Assembly: GCF_002252445.1 (NCBI RefSeq)
Contig: NZ_NNRJ01000059.1
Location: 1-34,587, forward strand
Origin: Brucella thiophenivorans
GTDB lineage: Bacteria; Pseudomonadota; Alphaproteobacteria; Rhizobiales; Rhizobiaceae
Direction: 5' to 3'
DNA: 34,587 nt
Of the stretch, positions 7,942 through 15,497 are shown piece after piece. A model generated the notes under the pieces. It ran no database searches and was not told the origin of the DNA. It saw nothing but the letters and a program-made list of their open reading frames with translations. The number at the start of each line of letters is the position of its first letter. The stretch's first letter is position 1. A program made the position numbers and the translations under genes.

Positions 7942-8302
7942 CGTGACGCTTCCGTTGTTTGCTGATCACGCTGTCCATCCAAAAACGGTGCAGGTCCTTA
8001 ATCGCAAATATCGAATTACCTGCAGGTTGTCCGGTTGTCCTGAAGATTAGCATAGAACTTCTGAGACGGTGCGCTTGGGTTTCGATAGATGGGTGTGACT
8101 GTCGTGTGAGCTACAATCGATGCATGAGGACGGTTTAGATCAAGCGCATCGTGACAACTTTCGACTGTGTCACCGGCGGCATGATGCCGCCGGATAGGCG
8201 CGCAAGCGTATACGGGATGTCATTCAGATGCCCATGCGAAGTCATGCGGAGTGGGATGTCGTGGCAATTGTGTGGAACTATGGAAATCGACGATGTAGTG
8301 CT
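7942..8302. other. Gene-poor stretch left of the insertion sequence
   Basis: About 360 bp hold no convincing gene. The one clear structure is a GC-rich palindrome at 8173-8193, with arms CCGGCGGCAT and ATGCCGCCGG around a single base. It has no following T-run and is not a standard terminator. None of the minus-strand frames continues the DMT transporter fragment found beyond the other end of the insertion sequence, so the element's two flanks do not come from one interrupted gene. Confidence 0.4.
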
Positions 8303-8334
8303 TGGACTTCCCCTTATTTAGTGGAGAGGTTCTG
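8303..8334 (+). repeat. Left terminal inverted repeat of the IS3-family element
   Basis: The repeat begins TGGACTTCCCCTT and pairs with 10459-10490 on the opposite strand. Mismatches cluster at positions 14-17 of the repeat, with two more near its inner end. Confidence 0.85.
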
Positions 8335-8611
8335 TCTCAAAATTCCGGTTCATGATCTCGAACTGGATCGGCGATTTATACCCGAGGGCAGAATGTCTGC
8401 GCACGGGATTATAGAACCCGTCAATATATTCGCCAATGGCTTTGGTTGCGTCATTTCTGTTCTGGAATACAGTGCGCCAGATCAGTTCCGACTTGATCGT
8501 TTTGAAGACGGTTTCCATCATTGCATTGTCATAGCAATTTCCTTTTCCACTCATGGATGGAAGCATTTTGTGAGCTTTGAGGATTTTGCGATACTCATAA
8601 CTGGCATATTG

Positions 8612-8804
8612 GGCAGATTCAAGCGGTCGTCGCAACGCTCACCGATTGGAGGTTGTTATGACGGTTCGTAAACGAGCAACAGATCGATGCACGCGAGAGA
8701 AAGTTCGTTCCCCTGGACGTCCGTCTGCATGGCAGCGTGAAGAACGAGGCCGTTTCTGGCAATAAGGTAAAACAGTCATGTTCCGACGACCGCTTGAATC
8801 TGCC
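8612..8804 (+). mobile_element. 193-bp non-autonomous IS30-like element (MITE-type)
   Basis: The element has perfect outer terminal repeats. GGCAGATTCAAGCGGTCGTC begins at 8612 and its complement ends at 8804. The arms match over 21 bp, then one mismatch, then 2 more bp. It is flanked by the triplet TTG at 8609-8611 and again at 8805-8807, a 3-bp target duplication. Inside, 8658-8765 encodes 35 residues resembling the N-terminus of IS30-family transposases (GRPSAWQREERGRFWQ), then a stop. This looks like an IS30-family element that lost nearly all its transposase by internal deletion but kept both ends. Confidence 0.75.
8658..8765 (+). pseudogene. IS30-family transposase N-terminal remnant (35 codons)
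   Basis: ATG 8658 is preceded by GGAGG. It reads MTVRKRATDRCTREKVRSPG then RPSAWQREERGRFWQ and stops. The GRPxxWxREERxRFW stretch is the usual opening of IS30-type transposases, after which about 300 residues should follow. Only the 3' terminal repeat follows here, so the catalytic domain was deleted. Confidence 0.6.
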
Positions 8805-8923
8805 TTGGCTTCCCCTGTCCGAGTGTTGGATCAGCCCCGGCTTTGGTTGCCGGATTGCAATAGCTTTCTTTAAAGCACTTATCGCCAGATCGTTTTTCAT
8901 CCGATCCCGCGCTTCTCCTCCCC

Positions 8924-8957
8924 GAACCGTACGTGCACCTTTCAGCGCATACGGCTC
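8924..8957 (-). ncRNA. Group II intron domain V
   Basis: This is a 34-nt hairpin on the minus strand. The outer stem GAGCCGTA pairs with TACGGTTC, a 2-nt bulge follows, and an inner stem is capped by a GAAA tetraloop. The AGC catalytic triad is present. Size and layout are exactly those of group II domain V, so the 3' end of the intron is preserved even though its 5' part is lost. Confidence 0.75.
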
Positions 8958-8962
8958 TCCAT

Positions 8963-10102
8963 TCAAGTTTGGCCCATGGCCATTGCAACGTCGTGGTAGT
9001 GCGACGTGACGGTGCTGCGGTCTTCAATCCGGAAGATGTATGGATTTACCTCGGGATTGCGCCACCGGAATTGCGCTTTCGGGCTTGAGACAAGCCGTTT
9101 CAATGCTTTTCCGATAGGATCACCGCGTTCATTGCGACCAAACACGAGCCAGGTTTTCGCCTTGCCCGTTTCGGGGACCCGGTACCATTTCCGCATCAAG
9201 GGTTTGATGCGAGATCGGTATTTATGTCCCAGCCAATGCGCCATTTTCCAGAACACGACATGGTCGATGCGTCGGAATACGTACGCCGTGAAGTCAGTGA
9301 ACTTGTAGAACGCCGCCCATCCCACCAATTGGCGGTTTAGGCTGGCGATCATGTCGACCGTGCTGACACTATGATTGCCGGAAAGGGCTTCGGTAAGTCT
9401 GCGAACAAACCCCTTGGCCTTTTCCTTGGGTATCGTCGTGACGACGGACATCCGTCCGTGTGCCCCTCGCTTGCGAATGATCCGGTGCCCCAGAAAGACG
9501 AAGCCGTCATTGACGTGTGTAACATGGGTCTTCTCCATATTCATCGTCAGCTTAAGCCTGTCTTCCAGAAACGCCCGGCAATCCTCGCGGATTTCCTCCG
9601 CCTGAGCCTTGGTTCCTTTTACGATCACGACAAAGTCGTCAGCGTATCGGCAATAGGCAACAGCAGGCTTCCATTGCCGATTCTCACGAACAGCAATCGG
9701 GCTTCCTTGATTTATGCGGAAGTTCCATGCCCAGCGATCCTTGCGGGCCTTCTTGTTCAGGTATTTCGCCTCTAGCCACATATCAAACTCGTGAAGCATG
9801 ATGTTGGACAGGAGCGGTGACAGAACGCCACCTTGCGGAACACCTTCGCTTGAGGCCGTAAACAGGCCACGATCAATGTGTCCTGCCTTCAGGAACCGCC
9901 AGAGAAGATCGACGAACCGTCCGTCTTGCACCCGTCGTCGCACACATTTGAGAAGCAACCGGTGGTGGACCGTGTCGAAATAGCTTGCCAGATCACCTTC
10001 GATGATCCAACGGCCCCTCGTCGTATCAGCTCCATCCTGTAACTATATCCTCACAGTGTGGACGGCATGATGCACGCTGCGTTCCGGCCGGAAGTCATAG
10101 GA
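8963..10102 (-). pseudogene. Group II intron reverse transcriptase/maturase, broken
   Basis: The readable frame runs from SYDFRPERSVHHAVHTVRI near 10102 to the stop at 8963. It shows the reverse-transcriptase blocks in order: WIIEGDLASYFDTVHH, then EGVPQGGVLSPLLSNIMLHE, then CRYADDFVVIV with the YADD active site. The maturase/thumb region follows (SLNRQLVGWAAFYK). A TAG at 10043-10045 stands between RI and LQDG, where the family has a Gln codon, so it is a nonsense change. The N-terminal third before the SYGFRP-like block is missing. The stretch from 9958 downwards is open but lacks the first catalytic Asp region. Confidence 0.8.
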
Positions 10103-10151
10103 TAAGCTAACGGCAACTCCCCTCCGATCAACAAGATAGCACAGTCTGTTT

Positions 10152-10430
10152 CTACCGCGCACAGGCGGGCCGAGACCCGGGATCGTTTTTTAATAAATCT
10201 CGTTCCTGGCGCAGAAGTTCGTTTTCCTTGCGAAGCCGAGCAAGCTCCTGGCTCATGTCTTCATGCGGACCGGAGAGCAAATCTTTCTCAACAAAATTAC
10301 GACGCCAGCGGTCAAGTGTTGATTTGCCAATGCCAAGGTCCTCGGCAACCGATGAAATGCTTCGAACACTCGTCGTTAAAATCCGAACGGCTTCGCGTTT
10401 GAACTCTTCTGTAAATTCTCGCTGCTTCAA
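10152..10430 (-). pseudogene. IS3-family OrfA with altered tail
   Basis: The frame carries an N-terminal helix-turn-helix (FTEEFKREAVRILTTSVRSI, then GIGKSTLDRWRRNF). A leucine-zipper-like coiled coil ELARLRKENELLRQERDLLK follows, the standard OrfA layout. The start appears to be TTG at 10430. The natural end after ERDLLKK is replaced by NDPGSRPACAR, read from foreign DNA. The A-run at the junction resembles the A-rich frameshift site of IS3 elements. The breakpoint of the deletion that removed the front of OrfB therefore lies at about 10190. Confidence 0.75.
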
Positions 10431-10458
10431 CTCTATGTCTCCTGTCAGTCTTATCTAA

Positions 10459-10490
10459 CAGAAGCCCTCCACTTTTGAAGGGGAAGTCCA
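10459..10490 (-). repeat. Right terminal inverted repeat of the IS3-family element
   Basis: Read on the minus strand it begins TGGACTTCCCCTT at 10490 and matches the left repeat at 8303-8334. It lies just outside the OrfA start, as usual for this family. Confidence 0.85.
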
Positions 10491-10663
10491 AACGCCGCGA
10501 TCGGCGCATTCATGGCAAACAAAATCCCCGCACGGCGCGGCCCCAATCTGTTTAGCGTTGCAATGAGCATAGTATCGCCAAGGAATATGCCAGTGATGCC
10601 TGAAGGGAAGAGAGGTATCGCTGTGGTAATAAACAGTTCATGCCAAGTTCCGGTCACCACCAC
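10491..10663 (-). pseudogene. DMT/EamA-type transporter fragment, cut by the insertion sequence
   Basis: About 57 codons match the middle of EamA-family (drug/metabolite transporter) proteins: ITGIFLGDTMLIATLNRLGP, then RRAGILFAMNAPIAA. They stop exactly at the right end of the IS3-family element. An in-frame TAA lies directly before the first GTG (10663), and the first transmembrane helix expected upstream is not visible, so both ends are missing. The C-terminal half is not found on the far side of the element. A deletion or inter-element recombination must have followed insertion. Confidence 0.65.
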
Positions 10664-11085
10664 TTAGATAATCAGTAAAAAATTATAAATATCTGGCTCA
10701 TCTTTCTGTATGTGAAAGCACCGAAATGCCCGGCTGTTCCAGCAGAAATCAAACCGTTAAAAGCTCAGCATATAGCGGCTCCGACGCTGCCAGTTCATAA
10801 ATAAGCATAGCGACTTCTGGAAGACCTAAATCTGTTATTTTCGATGTGAAACACCTAATGAATTAGACACCCAATTATCGGACGACGACAGCGTTGCCAC
10901 TTATTCAGACCCGAAAAACCTGCCGCGATAAAATCCCAGTCCATCTACTCCCTCAATTTTTGGCAAAAATGATTTATGCCTAAACCGCATAAATCCCATA
11001 CCTAATTTGCGTTTGTTAAATCGAAAGCGGGCTTTCAATATGCGTATTAACAAAAGAACTGAGCTAAAAAGCCAGAGGGAACTTA
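10664..11085. other. Intergenic region upstream of the first ABC operon
   Basis: About 420 AT-rich bases hold no gene that I can support. The region must hold the promoter of the operon starting at 11086. The only ordered structure is the inverted repeat at 10971-10995, listed separately. Confidence 0.4.
10971..10995. promoter_or_regulatory. Candidate operator: 9-bp inverted repeat GATTTATGC / GCATAAATC
   Basis: Two perfect 9-bp arms (10971-10979 and 10987-10995) are separated by 7 bases. They lie 91 bp before the first ABC gene, in otherwise unstructured AT-rich DNA. The size and internal T...A half-sites would suit a LysR-type regulator, and a LysR gene sits at the end of this gene cluster. 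Binding is an inference. Confidence 0.4.
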
Positions 11086-11967
11086 ATGATACAGTCTTTG
11101 ATCGCAGATCCAGGAAAACTGGAAATTGTCCCATCGCGTCGCTGGGCAACGAAAGCTCTCGCAGTCGCATGCGTCGTCGGAGTTCTGTTTCTTATAAGAG
11201 CTTTCTGGAAAGGTGACATTGCCTGGCAATATGTCTCTGCAAATCTGTTTGCACCTGCGGTACTCTCTGGCGTCGTCAATACAATTATCATGACGTTCTG
11301 CGCGATGGCGCTTGGCATATTGCTAGGCGTTGGGGCGGCCATGATGCGCATGTCGGATAACGGTGTCCTGCGTAGCATATCAATTGGTTATGTTTGGTTG
11401 TTTCGCGGCATTCCAGCACTGCTTCAATTGCTTTTGTGGTTCAATCTGGCGCTAATTTTTCCAACCATCGGTATTCCGGGACTTTTTTCGGTCAAGACTG
11501 TCGAGATTATGACCCCTTTCGTCGCCGCGTTTCTGGGGCTAGGCATTCAGCAGGGGGCGTACACTGCCGAGGTTGTAAGAGCCGGTATTATGTCCATTGA
11601 TAAGGGGCAAACAGAAGCCGCTCAGTCAATTGGCATGACGAGCCTCCGGGCAATGATCAAGATCGTTCTCCCTCAGGCAATGCGTGTGATTGTTCCTCCA
11701 ATTGGCAATGAAACAATTGGAATGGTTAAGCTGACTTCACTGGCAAGTGTTATCCAATATTCAGAAGTCCTTCGAAGCGTTGAAGATATTTATTATGTCA
11801 ACTCGCGCGTTATCGAACTGCTGATCGTTGCTGCAATTTGGTACATGGCTATCGTTACGGTGCTGAGTATTGTTCAGCTCTATATCGAACGACATTTCTC
11901 AAAAGGTTGGGGAAGACGTAATCCCAAGCAGCAGATTGTTCAGACCATCGCCGAGGAGGAAGCGTGA
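11086..11967 (+). CDS. ABC transporter permease, polar-amino-acid type
   Basis: This 293-residue inner-membrane permease (HisM/GlnP-like) has several hydrophobic helices and the EAA loop at about residues 170-205 ([20 protein letters not shown], then [17 protein letters not shown]). The N-terminus carries an extra helix compared with minimal 220-residue permeases. Only one permease gene is present, so it probably works as a homodimer with the ATPase that follows. Its TGA overlaps the ATG of the ATPase. Transported substrate is unknown. The family handles polar amino acids, opines and related zwitterions. Confidence 0.85.
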   Translation: MIQSLIADPGKLEIVPSRRWATKALAVACVVGVLFLIRAFWKGDIAWQYVSANLFAPAVLSGVVNTIIMTFCAMALGILLGVGAAMMRMSDNGVLRSISIGYVWLFRGIPALLQLLLWFNLALIFPTIGIPGLFSVKTVEIMTPFVAAFLGLGIQQGAYTAEVVRAGIMSIDKGQTEAAQSIGMTSLRAMIKIVLPQAMRVIVPPIGNETIGMVKLTSLASVIQYSEVLRSVEDIYYVNSRVIELLIVAAIWYMAIVTVLSIVQLYIERHFSKGWGRRNPKQQIVQTIAEEEA

Positions 11968-12728
11968 TGGAACCAATCATTCACGCTCGCGGGCTTCAAA
12001 AATATTACGACAGTTTTCACGTCCTCAAAGATATCAACTTCGATATTCATAAAGGCGAAGTCGTTTGCATCATCGGTCCATCCGGCTCAGGCAAAAGCAC
12101 CTTTCTGCGCTGCATAAATCAGCTTGAGAAAATCAATTCGGGATATATTTCGGTCGATGGTGAAATAGCTGGCTTTCGAATTGAAGGAACAAAGCTCTAT
12201 CCGCTCAGCGACAAGCAAAAAGCAAAACAGCGCCAAGCCGTTGGCATGGTGTTTCAGCGGTTTCACCTCTTTCCGCATCTCACCGTTCTGCAAAACATAA
12301 TCGCTGGACCCACCGGCGTACAAAAACGCCCAAAATCGCAATGTGTTTTGGAAGCACAACAGTTACTCAACCGCGTCGGACTCATTGATAAAGCAGATTC
12401 ATATCCAGCAGAACTTTCAGGCGGCCAACAGCAACGAGTGGCAATTGCGCGTGCGCTCGCCATGCGCCCCAAAGCCATGCTGTTTGATGAGCCGACCTCG
12501 GCCCTTGACCCGGAACTTGTTGGTGAAGTGCTCGGCGTGATGAAAGAACTTGCTGCATCAGGCACCACGATGATCGTCGTCACCCACGAAATCGGCTTCT
12601 GCCGCGAGGTGGCAGATCGTGTGATCTTTATGGATGAGGGTCGCATCGTTGAAACGGGAACACCTGATCAGGTGCTCAATAATCCTACAAATCCACGAAT
12701 TAGAAATTTCGTGTCGGCAGTACTTTAA
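11967..12728 (+). CDS. ABC transporter ATP-binding protein, polar-amino-acid type
   Basis: This 253-residue ATPase has Walker A at residues 37-45 (GPSGSGKST), a Q-loop in [15 protein letters not shown], the signature LSGGQQQR, Walker [13 protein letters not shown] and the switch His in VTHEIGF. The ATG at 11967 shares bases with the permease stop (TGATG), so translation is coupled. A GTG one codon earlier is less likely. It energises import by the preceding permease and the binding protein that follows. Confidence 0.9.
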   Translation: MEPIIHARGLQKYYDSFHVLKDINFDIHKGEVVCIIGPSGSGKSTFLRCINQLEKINSGYISVDGEIAGFRIEGTKLYPLSDKQKAKQRQAVGMVFQRFHLFPHLTVLQNIIAGPTGVQKRPKSQCVLEAQQLLNRVGLIDKADSYPAELSGGQQQRVAIARALAMRPKAMLFDEPTSALDPELVGEVLGVMKELAASGTTMIVVTHEIGFCREVADRVIFMDEGRIVETGTPDQVLNNPTNPRIRNFVSAVL

Positions 12729-12756
12729 CAAAAAAATTAATCACGAGGAGAACATC

Positions 12757-13584
12757 ATGAAGCTTACTACCCTTATCGCAACAGCGATGACGCTGTTATC
12801 AGCATCTGCCGCACTTGCAGACAACAATCTCAATCTGGTCAATGAAGGCGAACTGCGCGTTCTGGTCAACCCCATTTACCCACCGATGGAATTCGTCAAT
12901 CCCGAAACCGGCACACTTGATGGCCTCGACATTGATCTTATTAATGCCGTGGCAAAGAAGCTCAACCTGAATGTGCTTCTTGTAACGTCTGCATTTCAGG
13001 AACTGCAAAGCGGACTGCAAACCGGGCGCGGTGACATTATAGTTTCCGGCATGAGCGACAATCCAAAGCGTCAGGAAAGCATGGATTTTGTCGATTACCT
13101 TACGAGCGGCCCCATTCTCTTCACAACGAATGCAAATGCAGCAGACTATAAGAAGCCAGAGGATCTTTGCGGCAAGAAAGTTGCAGGAAGCCGCAGCACG
13201 ACCTTCGGTACCAACGTCACCGACTGGAGCGAAGCAAACTGCGTAGCAAAGGGCAAACCAGCAATCGTGTTTGAAGGCACGGCAGATTCCAATGCTGCAC
13301 GTCTGGGGATGAAGCAAGGCCGCTACGATGGCGTGGTACAGGGAATTGAAACCATTGCCTATCAGATGCGTCTCGAACCCGATACTTTCACACTCATCGG
13401 CGACCCGCTGCTAAGCAATGATACATTCGGTATGGGCTTTAAAAAGTCGAACACCGCCCTGCGTGATGCGGTCGCCAAAGCGCTCGACGAAGTTATCAAA
13501 GATGGCACTTACGCTGAAATTCTTAAGAAGTGGGGCTTGACCCACAACGCGGTCGAGAAAGCCGTCATCAACGGCGTCAAATAA
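12757..13584 (+). CDS. ABC transporter periplasmic substrate-binding protein
   Basis: This is a 275-residue family-3 extracellular solute-binding protein. A 21-residue signal peptide (MKLTTLIATAMTLLSASAAL, then cleavage after ALA) is followed by the two-lobed domain with ELRVLVNPIYPPMEFVNPET and SGMSDNPKRQESMDFVDY. AGGAG precedes ATG 12757. The longer frame to 12634 overlaps the ATPase gene and has no signal peptide, so it is rejected. Two cysteines (in DLCGK and EANCVAK) could form a disulfide. The ligand is unknown and probably an amino-acid-like compound, judged by the rest of the operon. Confidence 0.9.
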   Translation: MKLTTLIATAMTLLSASAALADNNLNLVNEGELRVLVNPIYPPMEFVNPETGTLDGLDIDLINAVAKKLNLNVLLVTSAFQELQSGLQTGRGDIIVSGMSDNPKRQESMDFVDYLTSGPILFTTNANAADYKKPEDLCGKKVAGSRSTTFGTNVTDWSEANCVAKGKPAIVFEGTADSNAARLGMKQGRYDGVVQGIETIAYQMRLEPDTFTLIGDPLLSNDTFGMGFKKSNTALRDAVAKALDEVIKDGTYAEILKKWGLTHNAVEKAVINGVK

Positions 13585-13621
13585 GCCGCAGCAAGGCTTA
13601 ACAATATCAGAAACAAACCAA

Positions 13622-13643
13622 CGGAACGCGTTTGCGCGTTCCG
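13622..13643 (+). other. Intercistronic stem-loop after the binding-protein gene
   Basis: Arms CGGAACGCG and CGCGTTCCG form a 9-bp stem with a TTTG loop, 37 bp after the binding-protein stop. No T-run follows, so it is more likely an mRNA-stabilising or partly attenuating hairpin than a full terminator. That would allow excess binding protein relative to the enzymes downstream. Confidence 0.6.
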
Positions 13644-13698
13644 CAGTTTAAGTGCGCGAAAAATTTCAGCAACTGCAAATAAGGTAACGAGTGTCTCA

Positions 13699-14580
13699 AT
13701 GCTGCAGTCTTCTTTCCATCAAAGCCCAATTCTCTGGCCAGAAGGGCGGCGCTCAGCGGTTACTTTAGCCTTTGACGTAGACGGCCCAACCGGAGACGCA
13801 ATGCTTGACGGCTCGCTGCGGGACAATCCGCGATATTTCACCCAAGGTGCATATGGTCCGTGGAAAGCCCTCCCCCGGCTTCTTGATCTGCTGGCACGAT
13901 ATGACCTGAAGGCCACGTTCTTCATCCCTACATGGGTTGTTTTACATTGGACCGAGCATTGCATCCGCATTGTCACGGAGGGACATGAAGTTGCCTATCA
14001 CGGACACCGGCATGAGGTATTTATAGACTGCACTCCTGAGCAACAGCTTGATATTATGGAAAACTCCAAGACAATTTTCCAACGCTATCTCGGCGTGACG
14101 CCTGTTGGCTTTCGCACACCATCTGGCGACTGGAGCAATGAAACAGCAGAATTGCTGAAAGCTTTTGGCATTGTTTATTCTAGCTCTATGCGTGGTGATG
14201 ACAGGCCTTACTTCCACGACACATTCATGCCCGGTCACGGTCTCGTCGAAATCCCGGCCCGATGGGACATCGATGACTATACCGCCCTCGCCTATACGGA
14301 AGAACCCGATTTTCCTGTAGGGCTGGATCGCATTTCTGATTACCGGACCGTTGAAGCCAACTGGAAAGCCGAGTTTGAAGGCTATCATCAGGATGGTTTG
14401 TGCTGGACGACCATACTTCATCCGAAGGTTTGCGCCCGTCCGGGACGTCTTTCAATTCTTGAAGGTCTGTTTCGCGCAATCAAAGCGCGTGGTGATGCGG
14501 TGTGGTGCACACGCCTCTCGGATGTTGCTGAATGGTGGATCGCAACAAACGACGCACAAACAGACCGGGTGAAAAACTGA
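13699..14580 (+). CDS. Polysaccharide-deacetylase-family (NodB fold) hydrolase, canonical copy
   Basis: This 293-residue cytoplasmic protein (no signal peptide) has the NodB homology fold of the PuuE/HpPgdA type. The Asp pair FDVDG is at residues 25-29, HGHRHE supplies His101 and His105, RTPSGDW is the third motif and ILHPKV the late His motif. All metal and base residues are intact. Cytoplasmic members act on small amides such as allantoin rather than on polysaccharides. Its TGA overlaps the ATG of a diverged paralogue. Substrate is unknown, and the context suggests an amide or cyclic-amide bond in an imported amino-acid derivative. Confidence 0.8.
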   Translation: MLQSSFHQSPILWPEGRRSAVTLAFDVDGPTGDAMLDGSLRDNPRYFTQGAYGPWKALPRLLDLLARYDLKATFFIPTWVVLHWTEHCIRIVTEGHEVAYHGHRHEVFIDCTPEQQLDIMENSKTIFQRYLGVTPVGFRTPSGDWSNETAELLKAFGIVYSSSMRGDDRPYFHDTFMPGHGLVEIPARWDIDDYTALAYTEEPDFPVGLDRISDYRTVEANWKAEFEGYHQDGLCWTTILHPKVCARPGRLSILEGLFRAIKARGDAVWCTRLSDVAEWWIATNDAQTDRVKN

Positions 14581-15497
14581 TGTCTGCACAATCTCAATCT
14601 CAGCTAACCCAGTTCGGTGGGTCTCAATCTTTCTGGCCTGAAGGCAAGGGCTGTGCCGCTTCAATTTCTGTTCTGTTCAGTGATGGGCTGGACGCACTCG
14701 CCACTGCGCCTGATCTTGCTGATCGCAACAAAAGCTTCTCTGTGTGGAAATATGGAACAGCTCGGGGCGTCGAACGCCTGTGTCGTACATTCGAAGACAA
14801 GAAATTGGCGACCAGCTGGTTCGTCCCGGCGACGCTCACTGAGACACACGCAACACTACTTCGCGACATACGTGCCAGCGGACATGACTTTGCCAGCCAC
14901 GGCCTTACTATTGAACGTTATGATCTTTTAAGTCAGCAGGTAGCGCTGGATCGCATCAGACAATCGAAATCACTTCTTGAAACCTGCCTCAATCGGGAGA
15001 TCACAGGCTTTCGCCTCCCGGCAGGCAACTGGCCTCATGGCTTTGACCGACAACTTCTTGAAGCTGGCTTCCAGTGGTCAGCATCGTTGAATGGCGACGA
15101 CATACCATTCCTTCATCAATCGGGACTTCTGGAAATTCCCGTTCATATCGAACTCGATGACCGCCCCTATTTTCAGTTCAACTTTACCCCCGCCTTTCCG
15201 AAAGGCCAGAGCAGGCTTCCGGCATATGAAGCAGTTCTGGCAAACTGGAAAGCAGAATTCGATGCCTATCATCGTTATGGGGGCTGCTTTGTACTGCAAA
15301 TCCATCCTGAATGGAGCGGCACGCCGGGCAGGATCTGTATCATTGAAGAAATGATAGACTTTATCCAGAGTCATAATGACGTTTGGTTTGCGACAGCATC
15401 TGAAATTGCACAATGGTGCCTTCAACATTTGCAGCCTTCTCCACCACAACATCCTATAAATGTTTACAAAGATTATGTGAAGGAGACCGCACGATGA
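14580..15497 (+). CDS. Polysaccharide-deacetylase-family paralogue with degenerate active site
   Basis: This 305-residue paralogue aligns end to end with the gene before it. Shared landmarks are FWPEG, FRLPAGNW, EIPVHIELDD and ANWKAEFDAYHRYGG. The general-base Asp of FDVDG is replaced (FSDG: Phe33 where the partner has Asp26), and the second metal His of HGHRHE is replaced (HGLTIE: Ile111). It is therefore probably catalytically dead or altered and may act as a structural partner of the first copy. ATG 14580 overlaps the upstream TGA, and its own stop overlaps the next ATG (ATGA), so both are translationally coupled. The longer frame to 14532 is rejected. Confidence 0.8.
   Translation: MSAQSQSQLTQFGGSQSFWPEGKGCAASISVLFSDGLDALATAPDLADRNKSFSVWKYGTARGVERLCRTFEDKKLATSWFVPATLTETHATLLRDIRASGHDFASHGLTIERYDLLSQQVALDRIRQSKSLLETCLNREITGFRLPAGNWPHGFDRQLLEAGFQWSASLNGDDIPFLHQSGLLEIPVHIELDDRPYFQFNFTPAFPKGQSRLPAYEAVLANWKAEFDAYHRYGGCFVLQIHPEWSGTPGRICIIEEMIDFIQSHNDVWFATASEIAQWCLQHLQPSPPQHPINVYKDYVKETAR

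Larger units (their letters stand above)
8318..8915 (-). pseudogene. IS3-family OrfB transposase, C-terminal fragment split by a small insertion
   Basis: Reading the minus strand, RMKNDLAISALKKAIAI and then HSDRGSQ give the second catalytic Asp region. The frame is then broken by the 193-bp element at 8612-8804. Beyond that element it resumes as YASYEYRKILKAHKMLPSMS, GKGNCYDNAMMETVFKTIK (catalytic Glu) and the tail YNPVRRHSALGYKSPIQFE. Removing 193 bp plus one copy of the CAA triplet restores the frame exactly at SQ-YASYEY. Everything before RMKNDLA, including the first catalytic Asp, is missing because intron DNA abuts there. It is not functional. Confidence 0.85.
8908..10150 (-). mobile_element. 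Group II intron, 5'-truncated, inside the IS3-family transposase gene
   Basis: The minus strand carries a group II intron reverse transcriptase (8963 to about 10102). Just downstream is a 34-nt catalytic domain V at 8924-8957: it starts GAGCCGTATG, has a GAAA tetraloop, contains the AGC triad and ends TACGGTTC. The 3' splice junction must lie between 8905 and 8923, where transposase codons RDRMKND resume. The 5' ribozyme domains (normally about 600 nt) and the reverse-transcriptase N-terminus are absent. The right limit is approximate. It cannot splice or retrotranspose as it stands. Confidence 0.75.
8303..10490 (-). mobile_element. IS3-family insertion sequence, degraded and nested
   Basis: The element is bounded by imperfect inverted repeats that both begin TGGACTTCCCCTT: 8303-8334 on the left and 10459-10490 on the right. 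About 26 of 32 positions match. It is oriented on the minus strand and contains an OrfA gene near the right end and the C-terminal part of an OrfB DDE transposase at the left. OrfB is broken twice, by a group II intron fragment (about 8908-10150) and by a small IS30-like element (8612-8804). The first part of OrfB is gone. The flanking triplets and tetramers (tgct on the left, aacg on the right) do not match, so no target duplication survives. The element cannot move on its own. Confidence 0.85.

Noticed and set aside
8173..8193. GC-rich palindrome as terminator of the aldo/keto reductase operon
   Set aside because: It lies over 230 bp from the stop codon and lacks a T-run. Kept only as a noted structure.
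8228..8671. 147-codon plus-strand frame across the left end of the IS3-family element
   Set aside because: It crosses the element boundary and the small IS30-like insertion and is antisense to the transposase tail. It is chance coding.
12634..12756. Long upstream extension of the first binding-protein frame
   Set aside because: It overlaps the ATPase gene and would bury the signal peptide. AGGAG and ATG at 12757 give a proper secreted start.
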